From assembly GCA_900540845.1 (NCBI GenBank), contig UQHS01000019.1:1-35954 (forward strand): a DNA stretch of 35,954 nt, written 5' to 3'. Of this stretch, positions 7,722 through 16,126 are shown piece after piece (the stretch's first letter is position 1; every line of letters starts with the position of its first letter). The notes under the pieces were generated by a model. It saw only the letters and a program-made list of their open reading frames with translations, made no database searches and was not told the DNA's origin. This stretch comes from an uncultured Collinsella sp. Lineage in GTDB: Bacteria; Actinomycetota; Coriobacteriia; Coriobacteriales; Coriobacteriaceae. The position numbers were made by a program, and so were the translations under genes.

Positions 7722-8564
7722 ATGCGCTCGCTCTTCTCCCATCAGCTTGTCGAAGCTCGTCACGAGATGCTCTCGATCTTCGAGGCCATCGATTTGTCCC
7801 TGCACGACGCAGTGCAGGCGTTTGTGCTCGATAACCCCTCTTTGGGAAAGAAGGCGCAACGCTCGATGGAGCACATCGATGCGCGCAGCGCCAACCTCGA
7901 GGCTGTGTGTTACAACCTCATCGCCACTCAGTCGCCGGTCGCCTCCGACTTCCGGCTGCTCCAGATGATCATCTACGTGAACTTCAACCTGCAGCGCATG
8001 AGCGACAAGGTGCGTCGCATCGCGCGGGCGGCGCGGCACAAGGCCGCGCGCGATATCGAGCTGCCGTCCGAGCTCGTCGACCTGATCCGGCGCGAAGCCG
8101 CTTGCGTGTATCGGGTGCTGGGCGCGTCGGCTGCGACTCTGGTCGATAACGACCTTGGCTCCCTCAACGAGCTGGCGGAGCTCGATGAATCCGTGCACGA
8201 GAACTACGAGCGGTTTTTCCGCACGTTGAACCGCATGCGCGCCGAGGAGACGGTCGACGATTCCGCGCTTGACGACTTCCGTCGCGTCATCATGGTCTCT
8301 CGGTACCTCGACCGCCTCGCCGCCATCTCGATCGACGCCGCGTTGCGCGTGTCCTTCCTGCTCACGGGCCAGCGCCTGAGCCCAGATGACCTCGCCGAGG
8401 TGGACGACGATGAACTCGAGCGCATGCGGCTGCCGTCCGGGGAGGGCGTGACGCTCGACCCGGCGCGCGATGCTCATTACGTCGCCGCGCTCGCCGCCGA
8501 CGAGGTTGGCGAGGGCCTGGCGCGCCTGCTTGCGGACGCAAGCGATGGGGATGCGGTCGATTAG
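7722..8564 (+). CDS. phoU: Phosphate system regulator PhoU, upstream paralog
   Basis: PhoU proteins are cytoplasmic six-helix proteins that link the Pst transporter to the PhoR-type kinase. The 280-residue product has the two three-helix PhoU repeats, with family segments such as HEMLSIFEAID, NLIATQSPVASDFR and RMSDKVRRIARAA. It carries about 50 extra C-terminal residues (PSGEGVTLDPARDAHYVAAL and neighbours) beyond the usual 215-235. The second phoU, after pstB, has the same extension. This copy leads the operon, whereas phoU normally lies after pstB. AAAGGA precedes the ATG. The pstS promoter lies downstream, so it may be expressed separately from pstSCAB. Confidence 0.9.
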   Translation: MRSLFSHQLVEARHEMLSIFEAIDLSLHDAVQAFVLDNPSLGKKAQRSMEHIDARSANLEAVCYNLIATQSPVASDFRLLQMIIYVNFNLQRMSDKVRRIARAARHKAARDIELPSELVDLIRREAACVYRVLGASAATLVDNDLGSLNELAELDESVHENYERFFRTLNRMRAEETVDDSALDDFRRVIMVSRYLDRLAAISIDAALRVSFLLTGQRLSPDDLAEVDDDELERMRLPSGEGVTLDPARDAHYVAALAADEVGEGLARLLADASDGDAVD

Positions 8565-8590
8565 AGCGGTGCGCTGTTGGGATTTCCCCT

Positions 8591-8625
8591 GCGTGAGCTG
8601 GCGTGAGCGAAAAATTTGATACCAT
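8591..8625 (+). promoter_or_regulatory. pstS promoter with upstream direct repeat
   Basis: A TGATACCAT extended -10 lies at 8617-8625 (hexamer TACCAT 8620-8625). Just upstream, GCGTGAGC is repeated 10 bp apart (8591-8598 and 8601-8608), overlapping the -35 position. Direct repeats one helical turn apart are typical of response-regulator sites such as PhoB/PhoP boxes. The sequence itself does not match a known Pho-box consensus. Confidence 0.45.
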
Positions 8626-8697
8626 ATGCGAATGTTGCGCGGGCGCCGGTGGCGTTCGCGCGTCGCGTCAATCGCTCGAAGAGATCGGAGTCCCTCC

Positions 8698-9633
8698 GTG
8701 CGACGTTCACGTCATGCCTCGCTGCGCGCGGCGACCCAGTCAAGCTGGGGTATCGCCAAGCGGGGAGGCGCCACGCCCGCCCGTGCGCATCGGGCAACCC
8801 GCCTGGCTATCGCGGCGGTTTTTTACCTTTCGACAACATTAGCCTTGACTTCGTGCAGCTCGGGTTCCGCGACGGATTCCATCACCGTTGCCGGTTCGAC
8901 CACGTGCCTGCCCATCGCGGAGCAGGCAGCCGAGCATTTTAAGGAGGAAACGGGCATCGGCGTGCTGGTAAGCGGCCTCGGCTCGTCTGCCGGCATCGAA
9001 GCGGTCTTCACGGGCACCGCCGATATCGCCACATCCTCGCGCGGCCTCAACGCCGAGGAGCAGCAGCTCGGGCTCACCACGATCCCCATCGCCCACGACG
9101 GCATCGCGGTGATCGTCAACACCGAGAACCCCGTGCGCAACCTCACCGTCGAGCAGCTGCGCGCCATGTACGCCGGCGAGATCACCAACTGGAGTGAAGT
9201 GGGCGGCGAGGACATCCCCATCCAACTGGTCAACCGCGACGAGGCGTCCGGCACGCGCGAGGCGTTCAAGTCCATCGTGATGGACGGCGTCCCGTTTGAC
9301 CGCCGCGCCGCCGTTTTGTCCGGAACCGGTCAGGTTCGCGACGTCGTGAGCCGGTCCCGCGGCGCCATCGGGTACATCTCGATGGGGTTTGTCGAGTCCG
9401 AGCATGCCCAGACGAGCGTTCGCGCCCTGAGCATCAACGACGTCGCGCCTTCCGAGGGCAGCATCGCCTCGGGCATGTACCCCATCTCCCGTGATCTGTA
9501 TTTCTTCACGAAGGGCGAGCCCACGGGCGCATCCGCCGACTATGTCGACTATGTCCTTTCCGACGATATGGACGAGCAGATCCGCGAGGCGGGCTTCATT
9601 CCCGTCACGGAGCCGGGGAAGAAGGGGGAGTGA
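8698..9633 (+). CDS. pstS: Phosphate ABC transporter substrate-binding lipoprotein
   Basis: PstS captures phosphate outside the membrane and delivers it to PstCA. The frame shows a hydrophobic signal segment followed by the lipobox LTSC (Cys53), then mature-domain phosphate-binding segments: VAGSTT, a SSRGL turn and NRDEASGTREAF. GTG 8698 is chosen because CGGAG lies 7 bases upstream and because the in-frame ATG at 8626 sits directly on the predicted -10 element. Even so, about 30 basic residues precede the hydrophobic core, long for a signal peptide, so the start stays uncertain. pstC follows within 5 bases. Confidence 0.9.
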   Translation: MRRSRHASLRAATQSSWGIAKRGGATPARAHRATRLAIAAVFYLSTTLALTSCSSGSATDSITVAGSTTCLPIAEQAAEHFKEETGIGVLVSGLGSSAGIEAVFTGTADIATSSRGLNAEEQQLGLTTIPIAHDGIAVIVNTENPVRNLTVEQLRAMYAGEITNWSEVGGEDIPIQLVNRDEASGTREAFKSIVMDGVPFDRRAAVLSGTGQVRDVVSRSRGAIGYISMGFVESEHAQTSVRALSINDVAPSEGSIASGMYPISRDLYFFTKGEPTGASADYVDYVLSDDMDEQIREAGFIPVTEPGKKGE

Positions 9634-9638
9634 GCCGC

Positions 9639-10580
9639 ATGACCGACCAGAATATGCCTCAAGTGCCCGCCGCCGAGCCGACCTCGGCAGATACCGCTTC
9701 ACGCAAGCGCGACCTCGCCCTCGTGTCTCGCAGCACCTATCTCAAGGAGAAGGGCCTGCAGTACCTGTTCTTCGGCTGCGCCTTCCTTGCCGTGGTCACG
9801 GTCATCTTGATCTTCGCCTTCACGACCATGCAGGCGGCGCCGGTGTTCACCGACATCGGCCTGGCTAATTTCTTCAGCTTCACCTGGGCCCCCACCGAGG
9901 GCCACTACGGCATCATGTCGCTTGCCGCGGGCACGGCCCTGGTGACCGCGGGCGCGCTAGTCTTGGGTGTGCCCCTCGGCGTGGGCACGGCTGTCTATCT
10001 CACCGAGATCGCCTCGGCGCGCGTGCGCGCCCTCATCAGCCCCGCGGTCGACCTGCTGGCCGGCATCCCGTCGATCATTTACGGATTCTTCGGCATGGCC
10101 GTCATTCGCCCGCTCGTCGCCGAACTCACCGGCGGCTTGGGGTTTGGCGCGCTCACGGCGTGGTTCGTCCTCGCCATCATGATCGTGCCCACCATCACGA
10201 CCCTCACCATCGACGCGCTGAACTCCATCCCCATGGGTATCCGTGAGGCGAGTTTCGCGATGGGCGCCACCAAGTGGCAGACCATCTACAAGGTCGTCCT
10301 GCCCGCCGCCAAGCTCGGCATCGTGGACGCCGTGGTGCTCGGCATGGGCCGCGCGATCGGCGAGACCATGGCCGTGCTTATGGTCGTGGGCAACGCCCCC
10401 GTCATCCCCGAGACCATCTCGAGTCCCGTCTCGACGCTCACGAGCCAGATCGCGCTCGACATGAGCTATTCGTCCGGCCTGCACCGCACGGCTCTGTTCG
10501 GCATGGGCGTCGTGCTGTTCATCGTGTCCGCTGCGCTCGTGGGCATCGTTCGCCTGCTTTCCAAGAAGAGGAAGGGGTAA
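9639..10580 (+). CDS. pstC: Phosphate ABC transporter permease PstC
   Basis: PstC is one of two membrane subunits forming the high-affinity phosphate channel. The 313-residue protein has about six hydrophobic helices and the EAA coupling loop that contacts PstB (EASFAMGATKWQTIYKVVLP, then a GRAIGET stretch). The substrate-path motif DLLAGIPSIIYGFFG is intact. ATG 9639 has AAGGGGGAG 8 bases upstream; an overlapping GTG at 9630 would add three residues. It is tightly linked to pstS and pstA. Confidence 0.95.
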   Translation: MTDQNMPQVPAAEPTSADTASRKRDLALVSRSTYLKEKGLQYLFFGCAFLAVVTVILIFAFTTMQAAPVFTDIGLANFFSFTWAPTEGHYGIMSLAAGTALVTAGALVLGVPLGVGTAVYLTEIASARVRALISPAVDLLAGIPSIIYGFFGMAVIRPLVAELTGGLGFGALTAWFVLAIMIVPTITTLTIDALNSIPMGIREASFAMGATKWQTIYKVVLPAAKLGIVDAVVLGMGRAIGETMAVLMVVGNAPVIPETISSPVSTLTSQIALDMSYSSGLHRTALFGMGVVLFIVSAALVGIVRLLSKKRKG

Positions 10581-10586
10581 TCGGGT

Positions 10587-11525
10587 ATGTCTCAGCAGCC
10601 TTTTGCCTCTGAAACCCCTGAGGTCGCGTCTGATATGGGCGCCCAGGTCCCGGAGTCCTCGGCCCGTCGCATCAAGCGCGCGCTCGCCAACGGGAAGAAG
10701 GAGCGCATCTCCAAGAACGCGAGCAACGCGATCATGCTCGGCGTGTTTCGCATCGCCGCCGCCATCACGACGCTCGTGCTCGTCGCTATCATCGCTTACG
10801 TCGTGGTGAACGGCCTGCCGCACATCTCGCTCGACTTCATCTTCGGCTGGCCCGAGGGCGTCAACGCCGAGGGCGGCATCTGGCCCACCATCGTGTCGAC
10901 GGTGTATGTGACCGCGCTCGCTATGCTCATCTGCACGCCTATCGCGGTGCTCGCGGCGGTGTATCTCGCCGAGTACGCCAAGCAGGGCCGGCTGGTGAAC
11001 GTTATCCGTTATGCCGCCGATACGCTTGCGTCGGTACCCTCGATCGTCATGGGCCTGTTTGGTTACGCACTGTTTGTCGAGGCCATGGGCTTTGGCCTCT
11101 CCATGGTGTCGGCCGCGCTCGCCCTTGCCCTCCTCATGCTTCCTATCATCATGCGCACCACCGAGGAGGCCATTCGCGCCGTGCCCCGCTACATCCGCTG
11201 GGGCGCCTACGGCCTGGGTGCAACCAAGTGGCAGGTCGTGAGCAAGATCGTCCTGCCGTCGGCTTTCGGCCGCATCGCCACGGGCATCGTGCTCGGCATC
11301 GGACGCGCCATCGGCGAGACGGCCGTCGTGCTCTACACCATGGGCCAGGCCATCAACATGCCCATCACGCCCTTCGATTCCGGTCGCCCCATGACGGTCC
11401 ACCTGTACCTGCTGGCCAACGACGGCATCAACATGAACGCCGCATATGGCACCGCGTTGCTGCTCATGGCCATCATCCTCGCTTTCAACCTGTTTGCCCG
11501 CTGGCTTTCCCGCAAGAGCAAGTAA
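10587..11525 (+). CDS. pstA: Phosphate ABC transporter permease PstA
   Basis: This is the second membrane subunit of the Pst importer, 312 residues, with a 45-residue polar N-terminus followed by six predicted helices. The PstA-typical stretch ADTLASVPSIVMGLFGYALF is present, as is the EAA loop GLGATKWQVVSKIVLPSAFG followed by GRAIGETA. It begins 6 bases after pstC, and pstB begins 9 bases after its end. Confidence 0.95.
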   Translation: MSQQPFASETPEVASDMGAQVPESSARRIKRALANGKKERISKNASNAIMLGVFRIAAAITTLVLVAIIAYVVVNGLPHISLDFIFGWPEGVNAEGGIWPTIVSTVYVTALAMLICTPIAVLAAVYLAEYAKQGRLVNVIRYAADTLASVPSIVMGLFGYALFVEAMGFGLSMVSAALALALLMLPIIMRTTEEAIRAVPRYIRWGAYGLGATKWQVVSKIVLPSAFGRIATGIVLGIGRAIGETAVVLYTMGQAINMPITPFDSGRPMTVHLYLLANDGINMNAAYGTALLLMAIILAFNLFARWLSRKSK

Positions 11526-11534
11526 GGAGCCCTC

Positions 11535-12338
11535 GTGACTGTTTATCGCAACGCGCCCACGCCCGAGCTGAGCGCCATCACCGTCTCCGATTTCAACTTC
11601 TGGTACGGCGACTTCCACGCGCTCACCGACGTGAACCTCAACATCGCCAAAAACAAGATCACTGCGTTCATCGGGCCTTCCGGCTGCGGCAAGTCGACGT
11701 TTTTGCGCTGCATGAACCGCATGAACGACCTGATCGAGGGTACGCGCAACGAGGGCGTGATGGAGCTCGACGGCTCCGATATCTACGCCGATGGCGTCGA
11801 CCCCGTCGACTTGCGCCGCCGCGTGGGCATGATCTTCCAGCAGCCCAACCCGTTCCCCAAGTCGATCTACGAGAACGTCGCGTTTGGCCCGCGCCTGCAG
11901 GGCGTCACAAGCAAGAGCGATCTTGACGACATCGTCGAGGAATCGCTCAAGCGCGCCAACCTGTGGAAGGAAGTCTCCAACCAGCTCTCCAAGGACGGCC
12001 TGGCGCTTTCCGGCGGCCAACAGCAGCGCCTGTGCATCGCCCGCGTGCTCGCGGTGCAGCCCGACGTGCTGCTCATGGACGAGCCCTGCTCGGCCATCGA
12101 CCCCACGAGCGTCCAGAAGGTCGAGGACCTCATGGCCGAGCTCGCCCCCGAGATGACGATCATCATCGTCACCCACAACATGCAGCAGGCCGCCCGCATC
12201 TCCGATCACACGGCGTTCTTCTTGCAGGAGGTCGCTGGCGAGCCCGCGACGCTCATCGAGTACGGTGAGACCGACGCCATCTTCACCACGCCCATGGACA
12301 AGCGCACCGAGGACTACATCACCGGCCGCTTCGGCTAA
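11535..12338 (+). CDS. pstB: Phosphate ABC transporter ATPase PstB
   Basis: PstB powers phosphate import. The 267-residue ATPase has Walker A GPSGCGKST (47-55), the Q-loop in IFQQPNPFPKSIYENV (typical of PstB), the signature LSGGQQQR, Walker B VLLMDEP and the H-loop VTHNM. The start is GTG with AAGGAG upstream. A 34-bp palindromic repeat lies just after the stop, before the second phoU. Confidence 0.97.
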   Translation: MTVYRNAPTPELSAITVSDFNFWYGDFHALTDVNLNIAKNKITAFIGPSGCGKSTFLRCMNRMNDLIEGTRNEGVMELDGSDIYADGVDPVDLRRRVGMIFQQPNPFPKSIYENVAFGPRLQGVTSKSDLDDIVEESLKRANLWKEVSNQLSKDGLALSGGQQQRLCIARVLAVQPDVLLMDEPCSAIDPTSVQKVEDLMAELAPEMTIIIVTHNMQQAARISDHTAFFLQEVAGEPATLIEYGETDAIFTTPMDKRTEDYITGRFG

Positions 12339-12342
12339 TGCC

Positions 12343-12377
12343 TAATTTGGGGACGGGTGCAAAATTGCACATTCCCC
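12343..12377. repeat. Interspersed palindromic repeat, copy A
   Basis: The first 24 bases (12343-12366, beginning TAATTTGGGGACGGGTGCAA) recur exactly at 16103-16126. This copy is an imperfect palindrome: GTGCAA/TTGCAC in the centre and GGGGA/TCCCC arms outside. It lies just after the pstB stop and may act as a transcript-end or stability hairpin. Confidence 0.7.
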
Positions 12378-12427
12378 TCGTTTTGCTCGCCTGTATCGCC
12401 CCTTTGCCTATCTGTTAGGAGCAGCAT

Positions 12428-13261
12428 ATGCGCAAACTGTTTTCTCGCCAGCTTATCGAGGCGCGCCATGAGATGCTCTCGATCTTCGAGGCCATCGACC
12501 TGACGCTTCATGACGCCGTGACCGCATTCGTGACCGACGACAAGGACCTTGCGCGCCGCGCTCAGAAAAAGACCCTCAAGATCGATGCCCGCTGCGCCAA
12601 TCTCGAGGCCGTCTGCTACAACCTCATCGCCACGCAGTCGCCGGTCGCCTCTGATTTCCGCCTGCTGCAGACGATCATCTACGTCGACTTCAACATGCAG
12701 CGCATGAGCGACAAGGTTCGCCGCATCGCCCGCGCCGCCAAGCGCAAGGTGAACAACGACATCGAGTTTCCGCCGCAGATGGTCGCCCTCATTGAGGAGG
12801 AGGCCGCCAGCGTGTACCAGGTCCTGGGCACCACCGCCGCCGCGCTCGTGAACAACGACCTGTCGCTGGTGCTGACCCTATCCGAGGAGGACGAGGCGGT
12901 TCACGGTGCGTACCAGGAGTTCTTCCGTGTGTTCAACCGCACCGAGACGATGGAGGTCGCTGACGACGCCCAAATGGACGACTTCCGCCGCACGGTGATG
13001 GTGTCGCGCTATCTCGACCGCATCGCGAGCATCTCCATGGAGTGCGCCTACCGTCTCGTCTTTCTGCTGACGGGGCAGCGTTGGAGCGCCGACGACATCG
13101 CCGAGGCGGACGAGGATGAGCTCGAGAACATGCGCATTCCCTCTGGCGAGGGCGTGACGCTCGACCCCGCCAGCGATGCGCAGTTCGTGTCTCATCTTGC
13201 CCCCGACGAGGTGGGGGAGGCGCTTGCAGCCCTCATCGCCGCCGCCGCGGATGTGGAGTAG
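12428..13261 (+). CDS. phoU: Phosphate system regulator PhoU, downstream paralog
   Basis: This 277-residue PhoU is clearly a paralog of the one before pstS. The two share long identical stretches (HEMLSIFEAID, NLEAVCYNLIATQSPVASDF, QRMSDKVRRIARAA) and the same C-terminal extension around MRIPSGEGVTLDPASDAQFV. It occupies the usual phoU position after pstB, although an 89-bp gap with a palindromic repeat separates them. TTAGGAG lies upstream of the ATG. Like other PhoU proteins it should be cytoplasmic, contacting PstB and the sensor kinase. How the two copies divide the work cannot be read from sequence. Confidence 0.92.
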   Translation: MRKLFSRQLIEARHEMLSIFEAIDLTLHDAVTAFVTDDKDLARRAQKKTLKIDARCANLEAVCYNLIATQSPVASDFRLLQTIIYVDFNMQRMSDKVRRIARAAKRKVNNDIEFPPQMVALIEEEAASVYQVLGTTAAALVNNDLSLVLTLSEEDEAVHGAYQEFFRVFNRTETMEVADDAQMDDFRRTVMVSRYLDRIASISMECAYRLVFLLTGQRWSADDIAEADEDELENMRIPSGEGVTLDPASDAQFVSHLAPDEVGEALAALIAAAADVE

Positions 13262-13509
13262 CGCCCCGATCCAATCGTGGTGCAATCATAGCTATTGTCG
13301 TTAGGGTGCGGTGTCCGCCACGCGGGGCCGCGCCCTTGCGTTAGTATGACCTCGGGCATGCGCGTCGTGCCTTGTGCCAGCGGATGCCGCATCGCGCGCC
13401 GTGCCCATCTGCGCGTCGCCGCCCGGTGCTCCCCGTGGGGGCCCGTTTGCGCCGGGCCTTCGTGGGTGTCGTGCGCGGTGTGCCGTCTTGTCGTGAAAGG
13501 AGCGATTCC

Positions 13510-14247
13510 GTGGATCCGTCATATGCCGACTTCATCTCCCAGCGCCGTGCGGAGATTCTCGAGCGCATGGAAGCGGTCTTGGCCCTGAGCGGGCGAACCG
13601 TGGACGACGTCGCCGTCGTCGCCGTCTCGAAGACGGTCGGTGTCGCCGAGGTGCTCGCCGCCATGCATGCGGGCTACCGCATCTTCGGGGAGAACCGGCC
13701 GCAGGAGCTCGGTCGCAAGCTGGAGGGGCTCGGCCTGGTGCAGGGGCTGGAGCCGTACCGCTTCGACATGATCGGCAATCTGCAGACGAACAAGATCAAC
13801 GCCGTGCTGGGTCGTGTCGAGCTTGTGCATTCGGTGGGGACGCTGCATCTCGCCCAGGCGCTGAGCTCGAGGGCCGAGCGTCGCATGGCATCCGGTGAGC
13901 TTGCCGGACCGCAGCGCGTTCTCATCGAGGTGAACGTGAGCGGCGAGGAGACGAAGGGCGGCTTTGCCCCCGAGGACGTGCGCCGCGCCATGGATGAGCT
14001 GCAGAGTCTTTGTGGAATTCAGATCGAGGGGCTTATGACGATGGCCCCGAGAGGGGATAAGAACGAGGCTCGGTCGTGCTTTGAGGGCCTGCGGTTGCTG
14101 CGCGATGAGCTTTCGCAGGTGAGCGGCTTGCCCTTGCATGAGCTTTCCTGCGGGATGAGCGAGGATTTCGAGCCCGCGCTCGTCGAAGGTTCGACTATCG
14201 TTCGCCTAGGGCGTGTGGTCTTTGACCCATCGTTTGCAGTACTATAA
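13510..14247 (+). CDS. yggS: YggS/PLPBP family pyridoxal-phosphate homeostasis protein
   Basis: The 245-residue protein is a single-domain fold III PLP-binding protein. The PLP lysine is Lys41 in VAVSKTV. Other family segments are IFGENRPQEL, MIGNLQTNKIN, VNVSGEETKGGF, LSCGMSEDFEPAL and STIVRLGRVVF. Members buffer PLP and affect amino-acid and vitamin B6 balance without a known reaction. The yggS-sepF-yggT-divIVA order is conserved in many Gram-positives. GTG 13510 has AAAGGAG 6 bases upstream; the frame extends back to 13372 without conservation. The 248 bp before it are non-coding. Confidence 0.93.
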   Translation: MDPSYADFISQRRAEILERMEAVLALSGRTVDDVAVVAVSKTVGVAEVLAAMHAGYRIFGENRPQELGRKLEGLGLVQGLEPYRFDMIGNLQTNKINAVLGRVELVHSVGTLHLAQALSSRAERRMASGELAGPQRVLIEVNVSGEETKGGFAPEDVRRAMDELQSLCGIQIEGLMTMAPRGDKNEARSCFEGLRLLRDELSQVSGLPLHELSCGMSEDFEPALVEGSTIVRLGRVVFDPSFAVL

Positions 14248-14287
14248 GCAGGTACGCCCATACACGGCGCTAAAGAGAGGTACCAAC

Positions 14288-15019
14288 GTGAGCTTTTTAG
14301 ATGACATCAAAAGCCGCTTCGGGGTTGGTCGCGACGTCGCACCTGAGCCCTATGGCGATGAGCCGTATGACGAGTATTACGACGATGGCGTTGACGGTGG
14401 CTATGCCGACTATCCCGCCGGCTACGGTCAGCCCGCTCAGGATTCCTATCGTGGGTACGAGCCTGCGGAGCCGGGCAACGGTATGCTCGGCCAGACACGC
14501 CGCGGTGAGGCCGAGTCCGTCGCGGTATACACGCGTTCCGGCCAGCTGGTGAGCGAGGGCGATCGCCACGCGACCACCTACACGCCGTCCGACTCCCGCG
14601 ATGGCGGGTATCGTCCGGGCGCCTACGACACGCCGTCGAGCTATGCGCAGATGCAGGCCCAGCGCTCCTCCGCTGTCGCCGCTTCCGCCTCCACGGCGTC
14701 GACCACCGAGGCCCGCATGAACGCGGTGCTCGAGGGCACCCCTCAGCTCCCCGTTTACGTGCTGCGCCCCGAGAGCTACGACGACATCGAGACGGTCGTG
14801 CGCCGCGTGCGTACCCGCCAGCCGGTCGCTTTGGTGTTCGCCGGTGTGCGCACCGAGGTGGCCAAGCGCGTGCTCGACTTCAGCTATGGCTTCGCGTGCG
14901 GTCTCGGCGCCAGCGTGCGCGAGGTCGGGGATCGCGTGTTCATGGTGTTGCCGCAGGGCTGTGAGGTCAAAGACACCGACCTCGCCAAGCTCCGCAAAGA
15001 CGGCTACCTCAAGCAGTAG
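14288..15019 (+). CDS. sepF: Cell division protein SepF
   Basis: SepF binds the FtsZ tail and tethers Z-rings to the membrane, replacing FtsA in actinobacteria. The 243-residue protein begins with a short segment (VSFLDDIKSRFG) that could be the amphipathic membrane helix. A disordered linker of about 130 residues, rich in Tyr, Gly, Asp and Ser, follows. The SepF core lies at about 152-235, with the conserved turn FACGLGASV and MVLPQGCEV. GTG 14288 is preceded by AAAGAGAGG. The linker is long for the family. It starts 40 bases after yggS. Confidence 0.93.
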   Translation: MSFLDDIKSRFGVGRDVAPEPYGDEPYDEYYDDGVDGGYADYPAGYGQPAQDSYRGYEPAEPGNGMLGQTRRGEAESVAVYTRSGQLVSEGDRHATTYTPSDSRDGGYRPGAYDTPSSYAQMQAQRSSAVAASASTASTTEARMNAVLEGTPQLPVYVLRPESYDDIETVVRRVRTRQPVALVFAGVRTEVAKRVLDFSYGFACGLGASVREVGDRVFMVLPQGCEVKDTDLAKLRKDGYLKQ

Positions 15020-15031
15020 GAGTCGCTTCAC

Positions 15032-15310
15032 GTGCTAGCCATTAACAGTTACGCCATTATCCAGGTCGTTAAGACCCTTATTGATTTCTACAGCTTCCTC
15101 GTTTTGGCATATTGCCTGCTCACCTGGTTTCCCATCAGGAGCGGCAGCCTGCTTGAAGACATCGGGATGGTTTTGCAAAGCATCGTCGGGCCGTATCTCA
15201 ACTTGTTCCGCCGCTTCCTGCCGCCCATGGGTGGCATCGACTGGTCTCCGGTACTTGCGATACTTGTGTTGAATATGCTCGAAACTCTCGTCATAAGGGT
15301 ACTATTGTAA
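15032..15310 (+). CDS. yggT: YggT family membrane protein
   Basis: A 92-residue protein with two hydrophobic segments and the YggT pattern: WFPIRSG, a loop, then YLNLFRRFLPPMGGIDWSP and a second membrane helix. The function is not settled; the family is linked to division and osmotic or ion phenotypes and usually lies between sepF and divIVA, as here. GTG start with TAGGAG upstream, 12 bases after sepF. Its last bases include a 13-mer shared with the 7484 inverted repeat. Confidence 0.88.
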   Translation: MLAINSYAIIQVVKTLIDFYSFLVLAYCLLTWFPIRSGSLLEDIGMVLQSIVGPYLNLFRRFLPPMGGIDWSPVLAILVLNMLETLVIRVLL

Positions 15311-15367
15311 GGATTGACGCCGAGTCGAGCGCTCATGTGGCGCCCTCGCGTATGAAAGGATTGACTT

Positions 15368-16018
15368 ATGGCCATTACTCCTGCAGACATTCAGGCCCAG
15401 ACCTTCTCCGAGGCCAAGCGTGGTTACGACCCCGCTGAGGTCGATGTGTTCCTCGAGCGCCTCGCCGCCGAGGTCGACGCCATGCTTAACAAGATTGTCG
15501 ACCTCAAGACCCGCCTGACCGACACCGAGCAGCAGCTCGCCTCCGCTCAGGCGGCCCAGGCTCAGATGGCCGCGCCCGCGCCTGCTCCGGCTCCCGCGCC
15601 CGCTGCGAGCCCTGAGTACACGGCGACCGCCAGCCAGATTTCCGCCGCCCTGATCGCCGCGCAGCAGTCTGCGGACAACATCGTGGCCGAGGCTCGCGAG
15701 AACGCCGATCGCATCCGCTCCGAGGCAGATGCGAAGGCCCGTGAGGTCATCCGTCAGGCCCTCGCTGAGAAGCAGAACGAGCTCGCCGAGATCGATCGCC
15801 TCAAGGCTTCCCGTGAGGAGTTCAAGGCCGAGTACATCAAGCTCATCCAGCACTTCATGGACGACGCCCAGAATGAGTTCCCGGCTGATCTTCTCGTGAG
15901 CACCCCCACCGGTTCCGAGCCTGTGGCGATGCCCGCCCCGGCTCCTGCCCCCGAGCCGATGCCCGTTGCCGATCCGTTTGCCCCGCTGCCCAACTTCGGC
16001 GCCGACGATCTGGACTAA
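15368..16018 (+). CDS. divIVA: DivIVA domain protein (polar/septal scaffold)
   Basis: DivIVA marks curved membrane at poles and septa, and in actinobacteria directs polar growth. The 216-residue protein has the N-terminal lipid-binding DivIVA domain (TPADIQAQTFSEAKRGYDPA, then EVDVFLERLAAEVD) and coiled coils around 40-60 and 90-160. These are split by an Ala/Pro repeat (APAPAPAPA), with a second Ala/Pro stretch near the C-terminus. AAAGGA precedes the ATG. It is the last gene of the yggS-sepF-yggT-divIVA set and is closed by a strong terminator. Confidence 0.93.
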   Translation: MAITPADIQAQTFSEAKRGYDPAEVDVFLERLAAEVDAMLNKIVDLKTRLTDTEQQLASAQAAQAQMAAPAPAPAPAPAASPEYTATASQISAALIAAQQSADNIVAEARENADRIRSEADAKAREVIRQALAEKQNELAEIDRLKASREEFKAEYIKLIQHFMDDAQNEFPADLLVSTPTGSEPVAMPAPAPAPEPMPVADPFAPLPNFGADDLD

Positions 16019-16047
16019 CCGATCATATTGCCTGCCATAGGCGCAAC

Positions 16048-16087
16048 ATGGCGGTCCGAGCTGTGCGCTCGGGCCGCCATTCTTTTT
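16048..16087 (+). terminator. Intrinsic terminator after divIVA
   Basis: A 13-bp stem (16048-16060 with 16068-16080, one G-U pair) with a 7-nt loop is followed by TCTTTTT. It ends the division gene set. Confidence 0.88.
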
Positions 16088-16089
16088 GA

Positions 16090-16126
16090 TTAATTTGGGG
16101 ACTAATTTGGGGACGGGTGCAAAATT
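16090..16126. repeat. Interspersed repeat, copy B, with partial duplication
   Basis: TTAATTTGGGGAC at 16090-16102 is followed by TAATTTGGGGAC again, and the second copy continues as the 24-bp element identical to 12343-12366. Here the palindromic right half is not kept. Confidence 0.7.

Noticed and set aside
9957..12209. 750-codon open frame on the minus strand across pstC, pstA and pstB
   Set aside because: It lies antisense to three clear genes, is His/Asp/Arg-rich and lacks any family motif. Long antisense frames are expected in GC-rich codon use.
14222..14242. Promoter before sepF (TTGACC with TATAAG)
   Set aside because: The spacer is only 15 bp and lies in the end of yggS; cotranscription with yggS explains sepF expression.
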